From the NCBI GenBank assembly GCA_021292165.1, contig CM037879.1, positions 280,873,772-280,937,771 of the forward strand: DNA of 64,000 nucleotides, given 5' to 3'. The notes under the pieces are model-generated. The model did not search any database. It saw only the letters and a program-made list of their open reading frames with translations, and was not told where the DNA came from. The stretch comes from Shinisaurus crocodilurus (Eukaryota > Chordata > Lepidosauria > Squamata > Shinisauridae). Positions 45,519 through 56,667 of the stretch are shown here, piece after piece; position 1 is the stretch's first letter; every line of letters starts with the position of its first letter. A program made the position numbers and the translations under genes.

Positions 45519-45932
45519 CAGCCCTGGATTAACCATTAAGCAATTTAAGCACATGCTTAGGGCACCAAGGGAAGTGGGGCACCACAGAGTACCACAAATT
45601 TTTGCATTTCCCCCTTATAACAGTTTTATTAAAAAATGCATAAAACAGTGATGAAAATTTGTATTACTTTCTGTTGCCCTAGTTATAAGTAATTAGCTTG
45701 TATTGCTTGCTGCTATTTAGTGTTAAATAAATATAATAAAAAGTTTATATTTAATATAGTTGTGTGATCTGGCGTGGGGGATGGCCTTGAAGAAAACTAA
45801 GTTTTTAATGTCTTATTTCAACTTCAGCACTTATTGAGTCTTGATGTCTTGCCAGCTAAGCAATAGAAGGGCCTGAGGGGACACCATTACTGGGCTGTTC
45901 TTAGGGCATCAGCTGGCCTTAATCCAGCCCTG
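45519..45932. mobile_element. hAT-like element (CAGCCCTGGATTAA ends)
   Basis: CAGCCCTGGATTAA and TTAATCCAGCCCTG are perfect 14-bp inverted ends, 414 bp apart. The 8-bp flanks CCCCTGGG and CCTTGGGG match at only 5 of 8, so the insertion is older or the duplication has decayed. Confidence 0.7.
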
Positions 45933-46552
45933 CCTTGGGGTAAACTTTTATTATCCTCACTAAAGTGAAACTTTATACAGGCTGAAGCCAAGGCCTTGGG
46001 AAGCCAGGAATGCCCTTGAACCCCCTTTGAACTGGTGAGGTTTAACAATAAAACAAACCATACTAGCCCAAAAGCATTTTTGGCTCATCTGGGAATAGGC
46101 AGCACAAAGTGTCATCACGTAAGATTTAAGAGTTGCATTTGTTCTACATTTTCGAAATACAGAGGCTTATTGTTCTAGTTGTTAGCTAGCTTAATCTCTT
46201 TTAATGTACTAAGAAATACCTGGCACAACTCTACAAAGGGTCACGTAGAGTGTACTACAGATAAATACGGTACATCCCACCACTCTGCAGAAAATATCCT
46301 CCTTTTTTTTTAACTGTCTGGGGATGTACAGTGACAGGTTTTGTACTTCTGCTGCTCATGCAGCACTTTCATAGAGTGTATGGAGCTATCAAACTGAGGC
46401 TGAAATCCTTCGCACATTTACTTGGGAGTAAGTTCCATCATATCTAGTACAGGGTTGCCACTGAAATTTCATTTTCCATTTCCCTGACAAACTTTTGTCA
46501 CTTTCCTCAACCACCATTCAAAAACAACAAGTTAAAAGAATTCATAGGTTAT

Positions 46553-47320
46553 TGTGAAGGATCACTAGCAGGATCCTTTGCGTGAGTTCGGCGCTTAACT
46601 GGGTTAACCGGCACTGAGTTACAGCCTGTACGAGCGCTGGCGACCACCTGAGAGGCTTTCACGCACAAGAGGAAACCGAAGCCCTTTAAATGACCAAATA
46701 AGGCTTTTATTTGTTTACACAAAACACAGAGCGGAACTAACAGCTTTCCAGGAATACTACAATGTCAACACAACCTTAGTTGACCCCTGCGTTCATCAAT
46801 GAAACAGGCTCCTAGGCTAGCGGATTGAATCTGGTCAATTACCTCAGATCAGAGACTTTACGCTAGTCAGTTTCAGCCTGGCTCCGGGTCGGCCGATCCG
46901 GGGATGAGAATGGCTTACTCGGGCTGCCGCTTGGAGGACGAATCTGGCCCCGAAGTACCCTGGGTTCCCAACAACCCTCTACCGGAAGGGAGAGGGGTTT
47001 TCTACCCCTGAGTTCCCGCTCTCCCCACCCTCCAGGTCAGGTGGGGGCTTATGCCTGCCCCTTCGCATCAGGTGGGCTTATTCCTGCCCGGGAAGAAGGA
47101 TGACGTACTGGTACTTCACAGCTCTTTGAGACTGCCCTGATAGTTTGATGGTTCTTGATGGTCCTTCCTGGGTTTTGTGGATCTCCACCGAGACTCTTCT
47201 TTGTTGGGGATGACGGTCTGTCTGGCTACTTCTCCTGTGACTTCATCCCCCCTTCCTCGCCCCCTCCCTTGGGCGACGACTGTGTGTGTGTGTGTGCAGA
47301 CTTGTGTTGGGCTTTCTCCA
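46553..47320 (-). mobile_element. Solo LTR, family A, duplication GTTAT
   Basis: The reverse complement of the 34200-34977 LTR with scattered differences, 768 bp. GTTAT is exact at 46548-46552 and 47321-47325. TG...CA ends are intact. An independent insertion of the same family, opposite in orientation. Confidence 0.9.
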
Positions 47321-47437
47321 CAGTTATATTACATTAAATAATGGTTTTATTAAATGGTTTAAAACTACACAAATACTGAAAGGCTTTTTGTTTTCTTTTC
47401 AAGATAGGAGCTTCAGTGTGAGCTTCTTTAAACACTG

Positions 47438-48680
47438 AGACTGGGTTCGCATGACACGACAACCTACCATGGCTTATAAACCACGGTGGGTTGTTGTGTC
47501 ATGCAAACCCCGGACGGGTTTGTCAGGGTGGCATATTTTGGGGTTATAAGCCACCCTGACAAGCCATGGCTTGTAGGGTCTGTTTGACCCATGTTGTCAT
47601 TTTGTCCGAACTTGACCCATCGTCGGTTGACCCTGACTACAAGTGAGCTTCTTGGTAAGAGGAGCAAAAAAAAAAACCTTGCGACTCTTGCCAAGCAGCT
47701 AGCAGGCGACCGCCATTGCCAGCCACCCCAAAAGTGCCCAAGCAGCACTTTGGGGCAGCTGGAAAAGGTTTTTCCCCCCTCCCCACTGCGACCCATTTTG
47801 GGGTCACCACAGCTTGACCTTTTCCCCCCACCCTTTTTTGTGGAGGAGATTAAGAAAGCTGGCTGTCAAGCAGGCTTATGTGATCCCCATGGGGGCACCC
47901 GTGAGGTGCCCCTCCAAGGACCCCCTGTGGTACCGTGGAGGGCTGCCCATGGTGCCCACCTTTCTAAAAAAAAATTTTTTGCCAATAATGTGAACAAATA
48001 ATTGCGCTCAATTTTTTTAACCTGACCTCTCCGATTTGCCAAATCCATCAGGAACACACCCTGTACAGTGCCTACTCCTGGCCTGCAGGTAAGTATTTTC
48101 CCCCTTTGCAAGGAGCTGACAGGTTTAACAGATCCGGTCCTATCAGCTCCTTGCAAAGTTCAGGGAAATCGCAGTTTGCAGAAATGAGGTGTCCCCCCCT
48201 TTCACAGCACAATCCCCTGGTTTCTTTGGAACAGATCAGGTGTCCCTAGTGCCCCGCCCATTTTGCAAGTATCCCTCCACTGCTAGCATTGGGGGAACCT
48301 TCAAAACTAGAGGGGATTTACAATGACAGGAGGGAGGGCTCTGTTTGGCATGGACATCAAACTCGCATACCCCTGGCACTGAGAATCCCCCACGTTTTGC
48401 TGCTCCCTGAGTGCTAGCAACTCACGGGCCAATGGCAAAACAAAGGGGACACTTGGGACTTGTGATCATCCCAAACCACCCCCCAGGATCCTGCTGGAAA
48501 GGGGGGGACAATGAGGAGGTGGCCCAAAAACACCCTTTTCTGCATGATCCCCAGGGTTTTTTTGGGAGGGACCTCCACACTTGCAAAAGTAAGGGCGGCA
48601 CATGAGCACTCCCCCCCAAAAACCCGAAGATTCCACTGCTATGGGTGCTTTCTACACCCCCACCCCATTTTGCAGTCAAT
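47438..48680. repeat. Palindrome-rich dispersed repeat, second copy
   Basis: GGGTTCGCATGACACGACAA, hairpins of the CCACGGTGGGTTGTTGTG type, then a segment resembling 2300-2640 and a further hairpin (CTTTGCAAGGAGCTGACAGG / CCTATCAGCTCCTTGCAAAG). No transposase was recognised; the right limit is approximate. Confidence 0.55.
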
Positions 48681-48719
48681 CCAATGCAGAATTAACTGAG
48701 CCTAAGACAACTGAAATCA

Positions 48720-49385
48720 ATTTATTATTTATTTAATACATTTTTATACCGCCCAATAGCCGAAGCTCTCTGGGCAGTTTACAACAGTTAAAATCATAAA
48801 ATACAATATAAAATATAAAATTTAAAACCACAGATTAAAAACAAACAGCAGAGCTAGCAGCAGCAGTTACAATAACGGAATTAAAAACGATTACAAGATT
48901 AAAATGATTAAAATGCCTGGAAGAACAGAAAGGTCTTCACCTGGCGCTGGAAAGAATACAAAGTAGGCGCCAGTCGAACCTCTTTGGGGAGCTCATTCCA
49001 TAACTGGGGTGCCACAGCAGAAAAGGCCCTCCTCCTAGTAGCCACCTGCCTCACTTCCTTTGGCAGGGGCTCTCGGAGAAGGACCGCTGAGGAAGATTTT
49101 AATGTCCAGGCAGGTACATATGGGAGGAGACGATCCTTCGGATACCCTGGTCCCAAGCCGTTTAGGGCTTTAAATGTTAGCACCAGCACTTTGAATCTGG
49201 CCCAGAAACAGACTGGCAGCCAGTGCAGATGAGAAAGCACTGGCATAATATGTTCTCGTCGGCCAGTCCCGGTTAATAATCTCGCTGCCCTATTTTGGAT
49301 CAGCTGAAGTTGGATCAGTCCGGACCGTTTTCAAAGGCAGCCCCACGTATAACGCATTGCAGTAATCCAAACGAGATTTAGGTGT
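48720..49385 (-). mobile_element. L2/CR1-like LINE 3' end, minus orientation
   Basis: On the minus strand: SRLDYCNALYVGLPL, a frameshift, LTGTGRREHIMPVLSHLHWL, FKVLVLTFKALNGLGPGY, AFSAVAPQLWNELPKEVRLA and LYSFQRQVKTFLF, the thumb/C-terminal part of a CR1/L2 ORF2. Then a 3' UTR ending GGGCGGTATAAAAATGTAT. The clearest LINE ORF in the window; 5'-truncated. Confidence 0.88.
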
Positions 49386-49827
49386 GCCTAACTCTACACA
49401 GGATTGCTTTCCTAAAGTCATTCTTTGTACCACAATCTAAAATGTACTAAGGTCATTCATACACATATAGGTCAGTTGTTTTCAAACTCTGACAAAACAA
49501 ATATCCCTATTAAGTATCAAAAGCCATACCTCTTTACCTCTCCTTTACAGAGTGATAATCCAGAGGCTGTTATTCCAGGTTTCTTCCCCAGAGTTAACCA
49601 CTTCTTTCTACTCAAGCAAGAGGTTCCAAATTGTTTCATGCATATTCACTCCCTTACCAACTACCTAGGGTCACTGTATTTCTTTATGGAATTGTCAACT
49701 CTGTTAATAAGAGAGATTACCTAACCATGCTGTTGTTTATATAGTCACTTATCTCACCTAGGATGAAAGAGAACTGAATCAAGGGTACCTGATCTTTCCA
49801 GAATTGTAACTCCCTTTCAACCTCTTA

Positions 49828-49927
49828 GGGCGCAATCCTATGCATGTTTAGACAGGAAAAAATCCTGCAATGTACAGCATGCCCCAGCCAGCCTTTTTTC
49901 TGTATAAACATGCATAGGACTGCATCC
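49828..49927. mobile_element. Harbinger-like MITE, TTA duplication
   Basis: GGGCGCAATCCTATGCATGT and ACATGCATAGGACTGCATCC are inverted ends; TTA flanks both sides (49825-49827, 49928-49930). 100 bp. Confidence 0.75.
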
Positions 49928-50333
49928 TTATTTACTACTGAACATATACATAATCCTGATGTCGAAGTTTCAGAGATTGTAGTCCAAGGATAATTGTGTA
50001 AATATTAAACAAAGTATTATCTTTTAAAATTTTATTGATCACTAAATGGTCAATATAATGAAATTATACATTTGTAAGTTCTCATTAAATTATTCAATAA
50101 CAAATTCCAGAGACAAGTAGGGTGTGTTAATCTATTGCAGAACAAAGAAGAGTCTTGTGAGAATTTAAAGATGAACAGATTTATTATGGGATAAAATTTC
50201 ATGGACAAGAGTCTGCATGAAGTGTTATCATAAACTGGCAGATTATATATGTGTGTACACATGTAGATAGATGGGGTAGTCAGAAAAAAACCTATAGTGG
50301 TATTTAGTTTTTCTCTGAGGCATATATCTCAGA

Positions 50334-50362
50334 GCCAGTGTGGTGTAGTGGTTGGTTAAGGC
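50334..50362 (+). mobile_element. Sauria-type SINE head fragment
   Basis: AGCCAGTGTGGTGTAGTGGT is the tRNA-like 5' end of the SINE family; it stops after GGTTA. Confidence 0.55.
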
Positions 50363-50428
50363 TGCAATGCTATACTCACTTACCTGGGATTATGCTCCAT
50401 TGAAAACTGGAATTATTTCTGTGTAGAC

Positions 50429-50593
50429 ATAGATTTCATAGATCATAGAGTTGGAAGGAGCCTACAAGGCTATCGAGTCCAACCCCCTGCTCAATGCAGG
50501 AAACTAGAGGAGGGGTCTCCCATCCAAGTAATAACCAGGCTTGACGCTGCTTAGCTTTCCACACTCAGACAAGCTGAGCCAGGGTAAGCCACA
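50429..50593 (-). mobile_element. 5S-rRNA-derived SINE, copy 4
   Basis: ATAGATTTCATAGATCATAG through ATAACCAGGCTTGACGCTGC and TTAGCTTTCCACACTCAGAC; complete like copies 1 and 2. Confidence 0.8.
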
Positions 50594-51041
50594 GGCCTGA
50601 TTGTGCTGTAATGAGTGCTAGCCTTAGACTGGGAAGATTCATGTTCAATAGTCAAGCTCAGTTAATATTTGGTGTTTTTTTTAAAAAAATATATATCCTT
50701 CTTTCCTTTGAAAAAATAAAGACCATAAAAATAACAAAAAATGAAAACAATTAGCTGAACAGGACAACGCCCAATCCCAGCTGCAGAAAGACTCAGCAAA
50801 AAGGAACAAAAGCTACCCACAGATACTGAAAAGGACTCACTGGATTGTTGCAAGAGGAGGTTAAGCAGTATGGAGACCACGCATATCAACTTAAGCTCCT
50901 TGGAAGAAGGGTGGGACAAAAATGTAATACAAGGTAGCACCAGAGAAAGAGTGACAAGCTCTCCCCTGCTCTGCAAAAAAAGAAATCCATTGCTGGATCC
51001 CTGTGATTACTTAAAGAAAAGGCACTTTTCACATACAAATA

Positions 51042-51289
51042 TAGTCATGCCTTGGATTGAGAGCATAATTCGTTCCGGAAACGTGCTTGTAATCCAAAAC
51101 TCTTATATCAAAACGAAATCTCCCCAAAAAAATTTGTACAGGGATTTTTAATTTAAACTGTACTACAGTACTTGTATTGCAAGACGTCGCTTGTATATCA
51201 AGTCAAAAAAAATTAAATAAATATTTAAAATTTTGCTTGTCTTGCAAAATGCTCTCAAACCAAGTTACTTGTAATCCAAGGTATTACTG
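51042..51289 (+). mobile_element. Tigger-like MITE, copy 5
   Basis: Same family as 6110-6359; left end TAGTCATGCCTTGGATTG (first base changed), right end GGTATTACTG, TA on both sides. Confidence 0.85.
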
Positions 51290-51320
51290 TAACTGAATCT
51301 TAGATGGACAATTAAAATAA

Positions 51321-51411
51321 GGGCGTAATCCTAGGTATGTTTACTTAAAAGTTAACTCCATTAAAATCAAAATGACTTACTTCAGGAGAAAATATATTTA
51401 GGATGGAAGCG
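51321..51411. mobile_element. Harbinger-like MITE relic
   Basis: GGGCGTAATCCTAGGTATGT at the left after TAA, and TTTAGGATGGAAGCG before TTA at the right; diverged inverted ends. Confidence 0.45.
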
Positions 51412-51624
51412 TTAATATAAGATATATATATGGGGCACCCCTGCAAAATGTATTTTGCCTCTTTGGTGCCCCAATAATTATCTCTATTGCAGCCACTGGT
51501 TGGTCCATGACAAGGATGTTAAACCTCTTTCAGCCTGAGGCCAGTTCCATTTTGGAGAAGCTTTTGGGAGCAGCATTCCAGTGGTGGGCAGGACTGAAGG
51601 CAAAAGGTGTGGGGCCAAAATATA

Positions 51625-51792
51625 CAGTATTTTTCCATGTATAAGACTATACTTTTTCCTAAAATCGCTAGACTAAAAATTGAGGGTCGTCTTATACACG
51701 GAAGTAAGCCGAGGAGAGAACCGCGCGGTTGCAAAACTGCCCAGTGGGGGGCGTCTTATACATGGGGGCGTCTTATAGACAGAAAAATACGG
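51625..51792. mobile_element. Tc1/mariner-type MITE with TA duplication
   Basis: CAGTATTTTTCCATGTATAA and TTATAGACAGAAAAATACGG are inverted ends between TA pairs (51623-51624, 51793-51794). Inner CGTCTTATACAYGG repeats are part of the arms. Confidence 0.7.
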
Positions 51793-51826
51793 TAACAAAT
51801 ACCAGCATATTTTAGCTTAAGGATAC

Positions 51827-52756
51827 TGTGAAGAAAAGGGCCTCTAAGGGTTCCTGCACACACACACACACACATACTCACACCTCCTCATGTGTAAACC
51901 AGGTGGTCCCAGAGGCTGGGAGGAGGCAAAATGTACATAAAGTATCTGATAAAGCATGGCGCCTGAAAGTCCTGAAAAGCCGGTCTAGTCTACAGTGAGC
52001 CGGCTTTCATATGCAAATGTGGTTCAGGCCCGGTAAGTCACGAGTCATCCCTCCCCTGCCTGGCCAGGTGAAGTGCATCCTGATTGGCTAGAGGCAGCGG
52101 AGCTACAGAAAGGAGGAGGGGAGGGGGGAAAGATATATTGCCAAGGTGTGGCTTTTGTCTTTGGTCGTCGCAGTGGTTGCTGTGGATCAATGGCAGCAAG
52201 CTACGCAGAGGTCCAAGCCTTCAGGCTGGTCTCAGGATCCGGCCCCAGGTGGCTCCTGTTGAAATTAGCTGAATGAGGGCTGGGGCAAAGGCAAGCCCTG
52301 TGGAGGGCTACCCATCTCGGACCTTAGGGTAGGTGTGGTAGTCTCCTCGGGCGGCAGGGCTGTGCTGAAACCAACCCTGAAGAGAACCGGCCCCCAGGTA
52401 ACTAGCTGTGTGCCTGGGAGATAAAAGGAATCAGGTTTTGTTATTTTGCAGCTTTACTGTTTGTACCAAAGCATCTTCTTTATTTTTGTGTCCTTCCCTC
52501 ATTTCCCACCTTTTGTTGTAATATGCTACCTGAATAAACCTTCTTGGTTTTTACCCCACATGGCGTTTGTGATTGCTCTGTTGGTTCAGCAGCTAAATCC
52601 AGGTTATAGTCAAGGGCAAGTCCCTGAACAGAGATTCAAGTAGGATTGCAAAGAGCTGAGGCTGGCAGTCTGGTACCTTGAGATCTCTGGGGGTCTTGGG
52701 TCCTTTGGGTAGGAAAGGGTGGGTTGTGGCGGGTCAGCCAGCCCCCTTCTTCCACA
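51827..52756 (+). mobile_element. Solo LTR, family B, duplication GATAC
   Basis: 930 bp, TGTGAAGAAAAGGGCC to CTTCTTCCACA, with GATAC exact at 51822-51826 and 52757-52761. It contains (CA)n near the left end, GGAGGCTTT-like GC segments and an AATAAA signal (CCTGAATAAACCTTC). No internal region, so a solo LTR. Confidence 0.9.
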
Positions 52757-52759
52757 GAT

Positions 52760-52889
52760 ACAATCCTACGCATGTTTAGACAGAAAAAAGTCCTGCAATA
52801 TCCAGCATTCCACAACCAGCATGGGCGACTGGAGGGATCCTGGAAGCTGTAGGCCTTTTTTCTGTCTAAGCATGCATAGGATTGTGCAC
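52760..52889. mobile_element. Harbinger-like MITE beside the LTR
   Basis: ACAATCCTACGCATGTTTAG and CTAAGCATGCATAGGATTGT form the arms; TAA follows at 52890-52892. The left border merges with the LTR duplication, suggesting that the LTR inserted at the MITE edge. Confidence 0.65.
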
Positions 52890-53442
52890 TAAAGCCCTTA
52901 GTGCCAGTAAGCAAGCCTTAGGAGAGGAATTTCACCACCAGCAGCCATTCCATCAGGCTGTACTGAGGGAAATGAAAGGGGGAAGCAGGGCTGTTCCACT
53001 AGCCTTGCTGAAAGCCATTTCCCCCCTCACATTTTCCAAACCCATTCATTTCTCCTTGTGTGTTGTGTCTTCTTAGATTGAAAGCCTGTGATCAGGGATT
53101 GTCTTGTTTTACTGATTATATGGAACCCACTCTAGGAGCCTTTTTGGCTGAGGATAAAAATAATGTAAACAAACACACAAATTTCAGCCTTTTAGAATGG
53201 GGAAAATAAACCACAGGAAAGCCAAGAAACCACCCAACGATCAGTGGTTGGGAGAAAGGGGTGTGGTCTTCTGAGCAATGCTAGAGGGTCAGGTTTGGCC
53301 CCAGGGCCTGATGATCTGCACCCCTGGTCTATAACATGCTACAGGGAGCAATCTTATATATACACACACATGCCTGGGAGGAAGCCCCACTGAACTCAGG
53401 CCAGGCATCATGAACCAGCCAGGGCCTACAGCCAGTCAAGTA

Positions 53443-53605
53443 AGAACATACGAAGAGCCGTGCTGGATCAGACCAAGGGTCCATCTAGTCCAGTATTGTG
53501 TTCATAGTGGCCAACCAGCTGCCCACAGGATCCCACGAGCAGGACATGAGCACAACAGCACCCTCCTGGCCATGTTCCCCAGCAACTGGTGCACATAGGC
53601 ACAGT
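53443..53605 (-). mobile_element. Reptile LINE 3' end (minus), copy a
   Basis: AAGAACATACGAAGAGCCGT, GCTGGATCAGACCAAGGGTC and CATGTTCCCCAGCAACTGGT; the reversed 3' end of the family at 63185-63545. Confidence 0.7.
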
Positions 53606-53787
53606 GTCTCTAAAAACAGGAAAAATGGGAAAGCCCTTGTTTGTGCAAAACTCCATCCATGCACCACAGCTGCTGACCTCCAGCCATTCAGGGGGAAGCA
53701 AATGCCACTGAAGCCAGTGGGACAAACTTTTACAGAATGGCCACAATCCTGATATTACTAAGCTGACAAAGGACATGGTGGAGTTTC

Positions 53788-53882
53788 ATAAGAATGTAAG
53801 AAGAGCCCTGCTGGATCAGACCAAGGGTCCATCTAGTCCAGCATTCTATTCACACAGTGGCCAATCAGCTGCCTGATGAGAT
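53788..53882 (-). mobile_element. Reptile LINE 3' end (minus), copy b, truncated
   Basis: AAGAATGTAAGAAGAGCCCT, GCTGGATCAGACCAAGGGTC and AATCAGCTGCCTGATGAG; shorter than copy a, same orientation. Confidence 0.65.
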
Positions 53883-54513
53883 AAGGCAAACATTCGAATG
53901 ATGGGATTAGTTGATCATCTATCCAATCATTCACTGAGAGGCACGTGGAAGCAACATCTATATATATATAAAAGAAGGTGTCCTGACTGACTGACTGACT
54001 GATTTTGACTGACTCATCAACACCCAGCTCAAACCGTTTAATCTAGGAACATGAACTTTTGAAGGGACATTGCTTTTATGATGTAGAGTCCCACTAAGGA
54101 AGGATTTTTGGAAATTCCGTGGCTAAGGGGGTGAAAAGGGGGGGGAATCACCCCACTCTCATATCCTATGGGCAAAACAAAGGGGAGCAGTTATGCAAGT
54201 CGGCCTCACCTCATAATTGCTGCAGGAGCCAATAGGAGCAGTTATGCAAATAGCCCATACGACACTTAGAATGTTCGTATGAATTCCTGCAGGGGCCAAT
54301 AGGGGTGGGTATGCAAATCTCCCCTAGGCCGTTTTGAATGTTCTCTGAGGGGGTGAAAAGGGAGGGAAACTTTTTAAATGACTGAATGACTGTTGGGGGG
54401 GGGGCATCGCATAGGCTCCATCACGTTTTAACGGATCTACCCCAAACTTGGCACGGTCACTCTTCATCACCTCTCAGGATTAACCTGATTTTTCTTTAAG
54501 ATCAGATATTTCT

Positions 54514-55096
54514 TTTTTTTAAAAGAATTTTAATCATAAAAACAAACAAACACAAAAACACATATACAACAAACAATAAACAAAGTTAAAATGAACTTCC
54601 AATCTTCTCCACAGCTTATAAGCAACCACAGTTATTCTTAAAACATTTTCTGTCAACCAAAGATCACTTCCAGTTATGGCAAAAAAACAACAACCCAAAA
54701 AGGACAAACACAAGAGGTCTCCGCCCACCCCAAATATAGATCAACTATTTAATCTAGTTTAAATTCAACATTTATGGATAAACCAAAAAAAAAGAAAGCC
54801 TATAGTTTCATTTAATAATGTTTTCAATTCCAAGATAAAGTATACTGAGAATCCCAAGAATAAAAAGTAACTATAAACTATTTAGTAAATAACCACATGA
54901 CAAAGGTTTTTAATACTTCCCCCCCACTCTCTAGTACCTAACCATCTAGCCAGCACATTTGTCTTATTACAGTTGCTCATTATTTCTTTCTATCTATCCA
55001 ACAGAGACTCCTTCACTTTTAATTTTAACAATTAATTTTTTTAAAAAAATTAAGAAATAAGTGACAGTTAACAAAACAGCAGAAGCACGTAAGCCA
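54514..55096 (-). mobile_element. Poly(A) retroinsertion in the Helitron, 19-bp duplication
   Basis: The 19-bp target site TTTAAGATCAGATATTTCT is exact at 54495-54513 and 55097-55115. A T-rich start (reverse poly-A) and A-rich body with no protein-like frame suggest a truncated 3' UTR of an L1-type LINE in minus orientation. The family is inferred from the tail and duplication length only. Confidence 0.8.
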
Positions 55097-55529
55097 TTTA
55101 AGATCAGATATTTCTGTCAGAAAAGTTTTCTGCTGCCAGCACCCAGCCTAAACGTTACACTTTCAGTCAGAGAATGACTGTAGTGTGTGGGGCGTCCCAA
55201 ATCCTGTGTGTCTGTGTGTCCGTTCGTTTGCGTGCGTCGCATAGGCTCCTACACGGTTGGACGGATCCGACCCAAACCTGGCATGCATACTCTCCATCAC
55301 CCAAAGACAAAGACTGGCGGGTTCAAATCTCCAAAAAAGCCATCACTGTGCCAAAATAGATGATAGCCAATGGCGTCACTTGGAAGGTTTGCAGGGGCCA
55401 TTCAGGAGCGATTATGCAAATCACTCCAATGACATTTAGAATGTTCGTATGAACTGCCGCCACAGGGGCCCAGTCAGGAGTGGATATGCAAATCTCTCCT
55501 ACATCAAAACAGAATATTCATATGCACTG

Positions 55530-56170
55530 CAGCCGGGGCCTACACAAGGGGGGGGGGAAGCTGGGATTACATTGTTGGGTAGTCCCGAGGGGGAGGGGGA
55601 ACAGGGATTTCATTGCTATGTAGTCCCGGGGGGGGCAAGCTGGGATTTCATTGTTGCGCAGTCCCGGGGGGGGGGGGGAGAGCAGGGATTTAATTGTGTA
55701 GTCCTGGGGGGGGTGGAGCTGGGATTACATTGTGTGGTCCCGGGGGGCGGGAAGCAGGGATTTCATTGTTGTGTGGTCCGGGGGGGGAGGGGGAAAGCAG
55801 GGATTTCACTGTTGCGTAGTCCCGGGGTGGGAGCTGAGATTTCATTGTGCAGTCCCAGAGGGGGGAGCTGGGAATTCATTGTTGTGCAGTCCCGGAGGAG
55901 GGAGCAGGGGATTCATTGTTGTGTGGACCCGAGGGAGCTGGGATTTCACTGTTGTGTAGTTGGGGGGGGGGGAAGCAGGGATTTCATTGTTGTATAGTTG
56001 GGGGGCGGGAGCAGGGATTTCACTGTGTAGCCCCGGGGTGGGGAGCAGAGCAGAGCAGGTAGTCCCGGGGGGGGGGGGAGCTGGGATTTCATTGTGTGGT
56101 CGCAGGGGAGCTGGGATTTCATTGTGTAATCCCGGGGGAGCGGAGATTCCCAGGGGAGCTGGGATTCCAT
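55530..56170 (+). repeat. G-rich minisatellite inside the Helitron
   Basis: About 16 imperfect units of roughly 30-45 bp with the pattern GGGATTTCATTGTTGTGTAG, TCCC and a G5-G11 run, then AGC. Unit length varies mainly in the G run and in GTTGTGT. Because the unit rarely holds stops, frames of up to 182 codons exist, but they are repetitive and not protein-like. Confidence 0.9.
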
Positions 56171-56667
56171 CATGTTTCTTTTAAAAACAATTGTACCAAA
56201 TCCTAAAATCCACAGGAGCGAAGCCGCGGGCAACAGCTAGTGGTTGATAAAACAAAGAAGTTGCAATCAAGATAAGGAAAAGCATACTGACTTAAGAGAG
56301 TTTGCAGGCACTGAAGAGATTTGCTGCTGTAATCAGTTGGCTAACAGCCAACCGATTGGAGATTAGCACATGAGCAGAATATGATAGACAAGGAAAGAAG
56401 GGCATGATCAAGGAATGCAAAGAATGACTTATTGGTGTACTGACTACTGGCACTGTGCCTGAAGAGGTGGACTGTAGTACTGAGCATGCTCAGACTTGCA
56501 CTTTGTAAGTCTACATAAGGTGAACCGCTGCTTTTGTATGTCAGAGCTGACCTGCCTCGCTCGCTCTCCAACATGCATCATTCTGAATAAAGATGGCTTC
56601 CAGTGAACTACCCGTTGTGCCTCTCATCTCTTCTTGAGGGAATTTCTTTTAACAGCCTAAGGGTTCC

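Larger units (their letters stand above)
53957..56240 (+). mobile_element. Non-autonomous Helitron, composite
   Basis: The left end TCTATATATATATAAAAG follows an A, and the right end GCGAAGCCGCGGGCAACAG + CTAG precedes a T. This is the canonical A|TC...CTAG|T Helitron insertion, with the 3' palindromic GCCGCGGGC stem. Two internal blocks are duplicated (GCATCGCATAGGCTCC at about 54403 and GCGTCGCATAGGCTCC at about 55227; TTAGAATGTTCGTATGAA at about 54267 and 55437), so it is two related units joined. No Rep/helicase frame. It carries a retroinsertion (54514-55096) and a minisatellite (55530-56170). Confidence 0.88.

Noticed and set aside
55449..55997. 182-codon open frame with Gly-rich repeats
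   Set aside because: It lies in the Helitron minisatellite; the repeat unit lacks stops, so overlapping frames are open too. The product is a pure repeat translation with no family match.
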